Shown here piece by piece: positions 56,826 to 63,856 of a DNA stretch of 64,000 nt. Source of the stretch: Phyllobacterium chamaecytisi (GTDB taxonomy: Bacteria; Pseudomonadota; Alphaproteobacteria; Rhizobiales; Rhizobiaceae); NCBI RefSeq assembly GCF_020164455.1, contig NZ_JAIQWW010000018.1:83270-147269 (forward strand). Reading direction: 5' to 3'. Within the stretch, counting starts at the first letter, position 1. Each line of letters begins with the position of its first letter. The translations under genes were made by a program, and so were the position numbers. The notes under the pieces were generated by a model, which was not told the DNA's origin, did no database searches, and saw nothing but the letters and a program-made list of their open reading frames with translations.

Positions 56826-57176
56826 TCAGCGCTTGCAGAAAGCTTTCTGAACGGCCGAAGCAACTATCGAACTGGCTCTATGGTGCCGTTCCTCAGGATG
56901 ACTCTCAAGGTACTGCTTTACTACATCGTGTACTTGGCGTGCGTCTATACCCTTGGTGAAGCACTGGGTGTCTTCTAGAGTATCGGCTACGCCGGTAATG
57001 TAGCCCATGCAAAACACCTTGGCGGTTTCCACCTTACGGGAGCACTCCTCGTAGAGCTTATTGCCATCATAGAAACCAGCATAGGCGGGTCCGTGCGCTA
57101 CAACCATCGTGATACCCGCGACAGTCAGGGGAGGCACGATTCTGATAAGTACGTTTCTGATAAGTACGTTTCTCAT
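56826..57176 (-). CDS. Rap1a/Tai-like secreted protein
   Basis: 116 residues from the ATG at 57176 (GAGGG 8 nt upstream; an ATG at 57185 is too close to it). A signal peptide is followed by GNKLYEECSRKVE, FCMGYITGVADTLED, CFTKGIDARQVHDVVKQYLE and HPEERHHRASSIVASAVQKAF, the Rap1a immunity-protein pattern with its paired Cys. Founding members protect Serratia from its own type VI effectors, while orphan copies are widespread. A 15-bp tandem duplication doubles RNVLI in the signal n-region. Confidence 0.75.
   Translation of the reverse strand: MRNVLIRNVLIRIVPPLTVAGITMVVAHGPAYAGFYDGNKLYEECSRKVETAKVFCMGYITGVADTLEDTQCFTKGIDARQVHDVVKQYLESHPEERHHRASSIVASAVQKAFCKR
57140..57169 (+). repeat. tandem 15-bp duplication
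   Basis: TTCTGATAAGTACGT occurs twice in a row. It lies in the start of the Rap1a-like gene and adds five codons in frame to the signal peptide. Such a unit could expand or contract by slippage. Confidence 0.9.
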
Positions 57177-57273
57177 GTCATTCACCCTCTCGTGGTAGAG
57201 ACGCTTACGGACGACGAGCTGGTTGAGTTTACCCTCTACAGTCTGTCACCGAAACCCAGTGACTAGATTCACT

Positions 57274-57366
57274 GTGACAGGCCGATAGATTGCCCTTTTA
57301 AATCAACAAACGTTTCAAGTTTCCAACTGCAATAGGGGGCGGTAAAAGCGGCAAAAGTTGAAACTC
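57274..57366 (+). repeat. intergenic repeat, copy B
   Basis: Same blocks as copy A, but with about 11 extra bases between blocks 1 and 2 and about 10 between blocks 2 and 3. It lies in the 385-bp region between the divergent Rap1a-like and Hsp20 genes, as copy A lies between divergent arylsulfatase and MliC-like genes. Confidence 0.85.
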
Positions 57367-57499
57367 GATCTTCGAGTTTAAGACCGATGGCGGCCACTTT
57401 TCCACTTCGTATTTTTTTGTTTTGGATACTCGCAAAACCTTGACAGCGCACAGCTCAATAACCAAATTTTTGCCGTCGGTCGCACTGGTTGGGCCGACA

Positions 57500-57561
57500 G
57501 TCAGGGAGCGCCAAGCTTCTTGGCGCGCCTCATTCTATGTTGCTCAAAGGAGGACTTAGCT
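57500..57561 (+). ncRNA. ROSE-type RNA thermometer before hsp20
   Basis: A perfect 8-bp hairpin GCGCCAAG-CTT-CTTGGCGC (57508-57526) is followed by TTGCTC-AAAG-GAGGA (57540-57554). In the latter, UUGCUC pairs with the Shine-Dalgarno GAGGA, leaving one bulged G. This is the conserved terminal hairpin of ROSE elements, which hide the ribosome site of rhizobial small heat-shock genes at low temperature and melt on heat shock. Position directly before the Hsp20 ATG fits. Confidence 0.82.
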
Positions 57562-58038
57562 ATGAGAAGCAACGTCGATTTTACCCCCTTCTACCGGTCG
57601 AGCGTCGGTTTCGACCGTATTTTCAACCTGCTTGAAAACTCCGCTCAGCCGCAAGGCTCGGACAAGTGGCCACCCTATGACATCGTCAAACTTGGCGAAG
57701 ACAAATACCGGATCGTCATTGCTGTAGCCGGTCTTGCGCAAGAAGACCTATCCATCACCCATGAGCCCAACATGCTTGTGGTAAAAGGCGAAAAGTCCGA
57801 CGACGAGGAGATGCAGTACCTTCATCATGGATTGGCGCTGCGGCCGTTCGTCCACCGGTTCGAACTTGCCGATCACGTGACGGTTGTTGATGCGCGTCTC
57901 GACAATGGGTTGCTAATGATCGAACTCAAGAAAGAGATTCCTGAGGAGATGAAGCCGCGTCGGATTGCGATCGGCGGTACCGGCAACACTATAGTTGGCC
58001 AAAGCTCCAGGCAGGTTAAAGACAATCACGCGGCGTGA
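57562..58038 (+). CDS. small heat-shock protein, Hsp20/IbpA type
   Basis: 158 residues from the ATG at 57562, downstream of AAAGGAGG. It begins MRSNVDFTPFYRSSVGFDRIF, typical of rhizobial class A sHsps, then the alpha-crystallin domain (PPYDIVKLGEDKYRIVIAVAG, GLALRPFVHRFELADHV, DARLDNGLLMIEL) and a C-terminal I-x-I-like tail (RRIAIGG). It holds unfolded proteins in a refoldable state. Translation is probably heat-controlled by the ROSE element. Confidence 0.94.
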   Translation: MRSNVDFTPFYRSSVGFDRIFNLLENSAQPQGSDKWPPYDIVKLGEDKYRIVIAVAGLAQEDLSITHEPNMLVVKGEKSDDEEMQYLHHGLALRPFVHRFELADHVTVVDARLDNGLLMIELKKEIPEEMKPRRIAIGGTGNTIVGQSSRQVKDNHAA

Positions 58039-58060
58039 TCATCGCGCCAAATAAGACCGC

Positions 58061-58088
58061 CTCTCGCCTCGGATCATCGGGGCGAGAG
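58061..58088. terminator. inverted repeat after hsp20
   Basis: CTCTCGCC / GGCGAGAG, an 8-bp perfect stem with a 12-nt loop, 22 bp after the hsp20 stop. There is no T-run, so it is a possible rho-independent-like or mRNA-stabilising hairpin. Confidence 0.5.
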
Positions 58089-58162
58089 ACGGAGTATTAG
58101 GCGAAACATCCAAAAGTTAGCGGCACAGCACGCTTTGTTTTGGTCTTTGGGAGAGATAGAAC

Positions 58163-58339
58163 ATGCAAGCTACGATATTAAAACCATCGGGAAAACTGCC
58201 CGCCCCGCCAGAGCTTCTTCAAAAGATAAAGGCACAACAAGCTCCAAGTGATCCACCCCCCGCGCAGTCAATTTCCGAAATTTTACGGAAGGCAAAGGGC
58301 GGATACATGAGGCGCCGGTTCAGGTCGACAAAAAATTGA
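58163..58339 (+). CDS. 58-residue hypothetical protein
   Basis: ATG preceded by GGGAGAGA. It reads MQATILKPSGKLPAPPELL, then a Pro-rich linker (APSDPPPAQS) and a basic end (KGGYMRRRFRSTKN). No family recognised. Its stop overlaps the start of the next gene (TGATG), which supports both as real. Confidence 0.55.
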   Translation: MQATILKPSGKLPAPPELLQKIKAQQAPSDPPPAQSISEILRKAKGGYMRRRFRSTKN

Positions 58340-58569
58340 TGTCGGGCCGAGGCCTGTCGGACCGAGGTGATGTACGGACGGGTGGCTTCCGAGTGGCCAA
58401 ATTTCATTGCCGCATGAAACTGCTGGTTCCTGCCGAAACCGTGACTTTAGCAGATAGATCGCGTTGGATTCCTTGGTCTGACGTCAGTTCGGCCTTCGAA
58501 CCTTTCCTTGGCCCGGCGCGACGATATTGCGCTGGCGACAGAAACGCAGTTATCGAAATTGATGAATAG
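58339..58569 (+). CDS. 76-residue hypothetical protein
   Basis: Starts at the ATG sharing one base with the previous stop. Basic N-terminus (RGLSDRGDVRTGGFRVAKF), then a middle with LADRSRWIPWSDVSSAFEPF. Unknown function; translationally coupled to the 58-residue gene. Confidence 0.5.
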   Translation: MSGRGLSDRGDVRTGGFRVAKFHCRMKLLVPAETVTLADRSRWIPWSDVSSAFEPFLGPARRYCAGDRNAVIEIDE

Positions 58570-58670
58570 AAAAACGCCACCTGTCGCGGCGACCAAAACT
58601 TACTCCCGAGTGATTAATTGAGATTCAATTATCTTCGTGCTCAATTTCCGTTCTGTCAGGGAGAAATAGC

Positions 58671-58868
58671 ATGCTTTCAGTCACGCACGTTGATGACTAC
58701 ACAGTCTTTGTAAACCCATACAATATTGTCAGTGTATTCACCTACGACGGAGACGACTATACCACCATAATCACCAGTAATACCGGAAGTGAAAAGATTA
58801 TCTTGGCGAAGGACTCGCCTGCGTCGATAAGCTCCCGTTGGCGTGAGTTGATGGCGCAAATCAAGTAA
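58671..58868 (+). CDS. 65-residue beta-rich hypothetical protein
   Basis: The ATG follows CAGGGAGA. The pattern YTVFVNPYNIVSVFTYDGDDYTTIITSNTGSEKIIL is a short all-beta run, loosely like FlbD-type small proteins (VN..I..i...T.I...G..i.V), but this similarity is too weak for an assignment. Tail RWRELMAQI is helical. Confidence 0.55.
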   Translation: MLSVTHVDDYTVFVNPYNIVSVFTYDGDDYTTIITSNTGSEKIILAKDSPASISSRWRELMAQIK

Positions 58869-59026
58869 TTCCGCATGCGCCAAGGCTGTAAGTCGTGGGA
58901 TCAGCATGCGCGACGCGAAAACAAATCGCCAAAGCGGCTTCTGATGAAGTGTGATACTGACGGGTGGCTTCTGAGGGCGAGTATGGTTACTGTTTTTGCT
59001 CTATTTTCCCGCCTCTCTCCTATGCT

Positions 59027-59079
59027 ATGTGGCGCGAAATGTGGAACGAAATGTGGCCCATTACGCCGACCGTTTTCAT
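59027..59079 (+). repeat. 12-nt-periodic motif, copy 2
   Basis: ATGTGGCGCGAA-ATGTGGAACGAA-ATGTGG, three clean 12-nt units, followed by GTTTTCATGC as in copy 1. It lies just after the stop side of the cytochrome c gene, between it and the 65-residue gene. The bases shared with copy 1 extend for about 50 positions. Confidence 0.75.
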
Positions 59080-59090
59080 GCCGAAAGGAA

Positions 59091-59456
59091 TTAGTCGCGC
59101 GACTTCAGGAACTCGATGATCGTCTTGCGTTGCGCGGCATCGGTAATGCCGCCATAGGGTTTCATGCTGTTGCCTCTTACCACCTGGTCGGGATTGGCGA
59201 TGAACTGGTCGAGATTTGCCTCGTGCCAGGTGATGCCGGACTGCTTCATCGACGACGAGTAGTTGTAGTCCGGCAATGAGCCAGCCTTGCGGCCGACGAT
59301 GCCGGCGAGGTTCGGACCTTGCCGGTTGTCGCCTTCCTTCATCGTATGGCAAGTGCGGCAGCTGTTGTTGAAAGCTGTCTGACCATCGTCCTGGGCAAGC
59401 GCAGGAGGGCACGTCAGCCCGCCGACGAGACCCAGCGCGAAAAGGCGCGTGTTCAT
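59091..59456 (-). CDS. class I cytochrome c
   Basis: 121 residues from the ATG at 59456 (GGGAGAACGAC upstream). A signal peptide (RLFALGLVGGLTCPPALAQ) is followed by the haem motif NSCRTCHTMKEGD, NLAGIVGRKAG and the Met ligand in GNSMKPYGG. It is a small periplasmic electron carrier of the cytochrome c2/c550 kind. It stands alone, with no oxidase or dehydrogenase beside it; the sulfatase cassette is 6.5 kb away. Confidence 0.92.
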   Translation of the reverse strand: MNTRLFALGLVGGLTCPPALAQDDGQTAFNNSCRTCHTMKEGDNRQGPNLAGIVGRKAGSLPDYNYSSSMKQSGITWHEANLDQFIANPDQVVRGNSMKPYGGITDAAQRKTIIEFLKSRD

Positions 59457-59540
59457 GTCGTTCTCCCGTTCTGGTGCCGCAGGCACAACGTCTGCCGGTC
59501 AAAGTCGTTCCGTGACGCTGGCGCAATTCACTCGCCAGCA

Positions 59541-59762
59541 GTGCTGCCCGCCAACAGCCCCACGGCACTCGCCGGGGCGGCGCTGCTTGCCTCGCCGCGC
59601 ACCATCGGCGGGAATGGATTTCGACGGGGCGATTTCAGTGGTGTCGAGGCTGACAAGCAGGACGCGGCAGACAAGAGCAAAGCGGCATTTGCGCACTATT
59701 TGCAATATCCCGCGGATAAGGGCGGCGCGCTCGGTTTGGCGCCGGATCGGTGGCAGCCCTGA
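59541..59762 (+). CDS. uncertain ORF, divergent from cytochrome c
   Basis: 74 codons from a GTG with no ribosome site. The C-terminal half (DKQDAADKSKAAFAHYLQYP, then ADKGGALGLAPDRWQP) looks protein-like and could be the tail of a truncated gene; the N-terminal part is Ala-rich. Not recognised. Confidence 0.25.
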   Translation: MLPANSPTALAGAALLASPRTIGGNGFRRGDFSGVEADKQDAADKSKAAFAHYLQYPADKGGALGLAPDRWQP

Positions 59763-60029
59763 GATTACGCATCAAACGCGAGAGAGAGAGGAGAACGAGA
59801 CACACGCGTCACCGTAACTTGCCTCTTCCTCCTCCCAAGTAGGCTGACCGCAGATCGGGGTAATAAGGTGAGGGAAACTCGGTCAGCGCTCTTAGAATAC
59901 ACCCTGATCCGGGCCGCGATGAGCATGGCCATCCGGCAGTCCAACTAAAGGCGTATCCCGAATGGGCTCCTGGTAATCAATCCTTTATCGCCGCATCCGC
60001 CGTCGCGGCCCGCCTCCCAGCGACATTCT
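59763..60029. other. intergenic region with inverted repeat
   Basis: No supported gene. GCTGACCG (59843-59850) and CGGTCAGC (59880-59887) form an 8-bp inverted repeat with a 29-nt spacer, and a GAGAGAGAG tract lies near 59783. Confidence 0.4.
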
Positions 60030-60179
60030 TCACTGGAAATAGTAAAGCCGCATAAACAAGACGGGGCTTGCAATCACTATTGCCAAGATCAAAAAAAGTC
60101 CTATGAGGACAGCCGTCGCCATTTGTCCAGAGAAACGATAGCCGAGAAAATCAAGCTCCCTATGGTTTGGACGAAACAT
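60030..60179 (-). CDS. 49-residue single-helix membrane protein
   Basis: ATG at 60179 preceded by a near-perfect GGAGGTGGAAC ribosome site. N-terminal soluble part MFRPNHRELDFLGYRFSGQ, then one transmembrane helix (MATAVLIGLFLILAIVIASPV) and the end FMRLYYFQ. No family recognised. Strong initiation signals and clean topology support a real gene. Confidence 0.6.
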   Translation of the reverse strand: MFRPNHRELDFLGYRFSGQMATAVLIGLFLILAIVIASPVLFMRLYYFQ

Positions 60180-60480
60180 GTTCCACCTCCATTGCCTGTT
60201 GGCCAGCTTCTATGCCTGGCTTAAACGCCGCAATGATCTAATTCGTTGCAGCCGGGCATTGAACGAATTCGGCTGTGAAAGTTCCGTCCTGGGGTTAATC
60301 TCAATCTTATGTTTGAATTGTTGGTCGTCGGTTTTTCAGGCGTCCGCAGGCCCAGTCCAGAAGTGGTGCCTTACTGCAAAAAGTCGCGTTGCATATTGTC
60401 GTAAGAAGCCTAGAATTTTTCCATGAAAGTGCCATCGCCTCAAATGCGCGACGACCAAATCATACGCTGGGAATGATCCT
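60180..60480. other. intergenic region, no supported gene
   Basis: 301 bases between two divergent very small membrane-protein genes. A plus frame from 60178 contains SFYAWLKRRNDLIRCSR, but its start lies inside the opposite gene's start and no ribosome site fits. Confidence 0.4.
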
Positions 60481-60603
60481 ATGCGAATAGATTTCGATGA
60501 CGATCCGGATGGCCGCCCCAGTGTCCTGTCATTGTGCATTGGTGGCGTTTTGGTGATTTTGATCCTCTTCTTCGCAGCGAGGTATTCCGGATATTTATGG
60601 TGA
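60481..60603 (+). CDS. 40-residue single-helix membrane protein
   Basis: Reads MRIDFDDDPDGRPSV, then a hydrophobic helix (LSLCIGGVLVILILFFAA) and RYSGYLW. Acidic N-terminus and a moderate upstream GGGAAT. No family recognised. Similar in layout to the 49-residue protein 300 bp away on the other strand. Confidence 0.45.
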   Translation: MRIDFDDDPDGRPSVLSLCIGGVLVILILFFAARYSGYLW

Positions 60604-60661
60604 AAGAACTCCAAGACTGGCCTCGGGCTAGATGCTTCCGGACGCTTTGAATACGCAGGGA

Positions 60662-63655
60662 TCAGAACTTCACCTTGAAACCTGTCGTGCCATTGACGCT
60701 GTAACTGTCGGCAAAGTCGCTAAGGCTGGTATTCAACGACACCTCGCCATAGAGCGCATATTTGTCATCGGCCCAGCTGTATGACCCGCCAGCGCCGACG
60801 CCGCCCCAGGTGCGATCGCTTTCATTGGCGAAATTGACGCCGGCAAGGTCAACCTCCGAACCATCGAGGAATTCGTGATAGAGGTTGGCGAGCCCGTAGA
60901 CATTGCTGCGTGCCATCCTGCCCGAACTGTCCTGCCATGCATTCTGATAGTCGGCTGAGACGCCAAGGCGTCCCTTCAGGCTGTCGCTCTTGTCCAGCGA
61001 GACGTCCGCGCCGAATGGATCGGTGAAGTCGTCAAAATCGACATTGGAATAGGCCAGCTGCACTTGCGGTGTGATTGACCAGTTCTCGTCGAGGACGATC
61101 CGCTTGCCGGTTTCGAGGCTCAGCGCGTAGCCGAAACCGTCATTGCCATCGGTCAGGCTGCGGCCCAGCGTGTCCGAGGTAATATCGCTGTCGTACCAGT
61201 TGAGTTGCGTCTGCCCGTCGACATAGAAACCGTTCTGGCCGAGCCAGGTCAGCGTGCCGCCAAAACCGTAGCCGTCGGTGTCGATGGAACCCTTGCCGAA
61301 CAGGGAGGAAACGTCGGTTGAAATCTCGCCATATTGGAACGTTACGCCGCCCATCAGCGTACCGGACTGGTTTTCGTAGAGCTTGCCGTCGAGGCCAGAC
61401 TGCAACCTCCACGTGTTGTAATCATATTCCGCCTGCGTGGTCGAGCGGTCAGGATCGACCCGCGAATGCGCGCCGTCGATGCGTGCCCATATGGCTCCGG
61501 CATCAATGGTGGCCGTGCCACCTTCGGAAGGCAAAGGTGCTGCCTCGGGCGTTCCCGGTCCATCGCCTTGGGCAATCACCGCGCCGCCTGCGCCAGCCCA
61601 ATAGCGATTGCCGATGCGCTGCTGCATCGAGCCAACGCCATTGAGCACCTGCAGGCTCTGGGCGTAGGTCTCGTAGAGCGGCGCACCCGGCTGGTAGATC
61701 GGGCCAGCAGCTGGCGGTGGCGTGGTCGGAGGTGTAGGCGAACTGGTCGGTGCCAATTGGGAACGCAGATACCAGTCGCCATCGCCAGGGGTGCTCACCC
61801 CATTCTTGTTCAGCGTATAGCCATAGGCACCGCCCACCACAGCTTGCTGCCCGGCGATTACATAGTCACCCAGCAGCGAAAAGACGCCGCCCGAAGCGCC
61901 GCCCACGTCGACGATCTTGATGCCCTCGACGGTCTGCGCGCCGGTCCCGCCGACATTGGTCACTCGCACATTAGTCGTGCCGGCGGTGTCGCCGGTGACG
62001 ACGAGACGGTCTGTGGGCGAAGCATCGCCGCCAAGCTCGGACTCGATGACCAGCGTGCCACCATTGCCGGTGTAGTTGCCGTCGACCGTCAATGTGCCGA
62101 TCGAGTTGCCCGGCGCAATCGTACCGTCGCTCGTCGTTGTCCCGACCTGGCCAGTGCCTTGCAGCCTCCCGCCTGACTGAACATTCACCGTCCCGCCAAG
62201 GATACCATTCACCGACAGCGTGCCCGCCTTGATCGTGGTGCTGCCTGCGAAGGCGGAATTGTCGGCGGTCACGATCGTCGTGCCGGTACCGATCTGGCTG
62301 ATCGTGCCATTGCCCAGAACGAGATTGTTGAAGCTGAAGGTGTCTGAGCGGTTGAAGGCGAGCGTACCGGCACTGGCGGTGGTGAGGCTGCCGATGACAC
62401 TGCCGCTGGTGCCGCCATTGCCGAGTTGCAAGGTGCCGTCCTGGATATTCCAGTTCGTGGTGGCCGTTCCCGTACCGGTCAGCGCCCAGGTGCTGGCACC
62501 GGTCTTCTCGAACGTGTCAAAATTCTGATATTGCGCGGCAGCGCCAATTGCCGACACATCGAAGACGGAGTCATCGGTTCCGCCAAGCCGGAGGGTGTCA
62601 TTGGCACCGAGCACACTCGCGACGACATTGCCTTCGATGATCGATCCGGCCTGCAGTTCGAGTGTGGCTCGGCTCGTCGCCGTCACGCCGAATTGGATAG
62701 CGTCGCTCTGACCGGCGCCGGGCCGGATCGTGCCCCTGTTAATGATTGAGACGTTCCAAGTGCCGTCATGGGCAATCGCCGCCGCCCCGTTCCCGCCTTG
62801 CAGCAGACCGAAGTTGGCGATTGACGACAGCTGGTTAAGACGACCTCGGATTGCTGCGTTTCCCGTCCCCACGCCGGTCAGGTCCGAGCCGCCGCGGATG
62901 GTGCCGTAGTTGGTCAAATTGATGGCGCCCGTCGTTCCGCTCATATACGCGCCCGCACCTGCACCTGTGCCTTGGCTGTTCCCACCTTGAATCACGCCGC
63001 CGACGTTGTTGACCAGTGCGGTACCGGCGCCGAGGTTGAGACCGGACGCTCCATTGCCGGAGGAGGCCCCAGCAATTCCGGTCCCGCCGGAGATCGAGCC
63101 ATTGTTGATCAGAGTTATCGGGGTACTAGGGCTTAGGGTGGCACCGACGCCGCCCTGTCGACCCGCACTTATCCCGTTGCCGCCCGTGATGGAGCCATTA
63201 TTGATAACTTGGACGGTGCCGGCTCCAAGCGAATTCGTCAAGAAAAGACCAGCACCGGCGCTAGCCGTAGCCGTCGAATTGCCGCCTACGTAGGTGCCGG
63301 CAAAGGACACCGTGCCGGCTGGCAAAGGACCGCTGAAAAATATGCTGCCAGAGCTAGCCCCGGTCGCAATGCCGGACAGGACGAAGCCCTGTGTGTCGAT
63401 CGTCATCGGCTTGGTCGGCATTGGGAGGGCGGTATTCGTCACCGTGAAACTGCCGGTCAGCGTGATCGATGCGGTGGCGTCGGGATCTGCATTGGCATTG
63501 TTGATGGCGGTCCGCAGCTGCGCCTCGGTGCTCGCCGTGTAACTTGCCGCCGAAGCTGGAGATACGGAACAGGCTAGCGCTAATGCCGCAGTGCACACCC
63601 CCGCGAAAAGCGCATTGCGCTTGTCCAAAATCCCACTGCTGATGTTTGTTGCCAC
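60662..63655 (-). CDS. autotransporter, type Va secretion
   Basis: 997 residues. Signal peptide (FAGVCTAALALACSVSPASA), Gly/Asn/Thr-rich passenger of beta-helix repeats (many INNGSI, VNNVGG, GGNGA units) with the autotransporter-associated repeat (NGTISQIGTGTTIVTADNSA, then GTIAPGNSIGTLTV). A Pro/Thr linker (PTSSPTPPTTPPPAAGP) near residue 650 leads to a ~300-residue outer-membrane beta-barrel ending in Phe (GFKVKF). It probably displays a surface adhesin-like passenger; no protease triad was noticed. Last gene before the ligase gene. Confidence 0.93.
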   Translation of the reverse strand: MATNISSGILDKRNALFAGVCTAALALACSVSPASAASYTASTEAQLRTAINNANADPDATASITLTGSFTVTNTALPMPTKPMTIDTQGFVLSGIATGASSGSIFFSGPLPAGTVSFAGTYVGGNSTATASAGAGLFLTNSLGAGTVQVINNGSITGGNGISAGRQGGVGATLSPSTPITLINNGSISGGTGIAGASSGNGASGLNLGAGTALVNNVGGVIQGGNSQGTGAGAGAYMSGTTGAINLTNYGTIRGGSDLTGVGTGNAAIRGRLNQLSSIANFGLLQGGNGAAAIAHDGTWNVSIINRGTIRPGAGQSDAIQFGVTATSRATLELQAGSIIEGNVVASVLGANDTLRLGGTDDSVFDVSAIGAAAQYQNFDTFEKTGASTWALTGTGTATTNWNIQDGTLQLGNGGTSGSVIGSLTTASAGTLAFNRSDTFSFNNLVLGNGTISQIGTGTTIVTADNSAFAGSTTIKAGTLSVNGILGGTVNVQSGGRLQGTGQVGTTTSDGTIAPGNSIGTLTVDGNYTGNGGTLVIESELGGDASPTDRLVVTGDTAGTTNVRVTNVGGTGAQTVEGIKIVDVGGASGGVFSLLGDYVIAGQQAVVGGAYGYTLNKNGVSTPGDGDWYLRSQLAPTSSPTPPTTPPPAAGPIYQPGAPLYETYAQSLQVLNGVGSMQQRIGNRYWAGAGGAVIAQGDGPGTPEAAPLPSEGGTATIDAGAIWARIDGAHSRVDPDRSTTQAEYDYNTWRLQSGLDGKLYENQSGTLMGGVTFQYGEISTDVSSLFGKGSIDTDGYGFGGTLTWLGQNGFYVDGQTQLNWYDSDITSDTLGRSLTDGNDGFGYALSLETGKRIVLDENWSITPQVQLAYSNVDFDDFTDPFGADVSLDKSDSLKGRLGVSADYQNAWQDSSGRMARSNVYGLANLYHEFLDGSEVDLAGVNFANESDRTWGGVGAGGSYSWADDKYALYGEVSLNTSLSDFADSYSVNGTTGFKVKF

Positions 63656-63856
63656 CGACCTTACCCCTTAAAACTGCGCCCGCAGTCGCAAGCTATGGGA
63701 TTCGGTGGATACAACAATAGGTTGTAGAGGCAAAACTTTTGCGTTGCTTAAGAAAACTTGAATCTGTTGCAGTGCAGCAACGGCAGAACAATGCAGTAAT
63801 GAATATTACCTATCAGAAGTTGCGGAACTAGCTTCGTCGTGCACCGTTGAGGGCAA

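Noticed and set aside
57186..57262. Plus-strand frame ending ETLTDDELVEFTLYSLSP before a TAG
   Set aside because: It looks protein-like for about 25 codons only, overlaps the Rap1a gene start, and has no start codon or homologue I know.
61334..62176. 280-codon plus frame inside the autotransporter
   Set aside because: Antisense to a repeat-rich, GC-rich passenger, which readily gives long open shadows.
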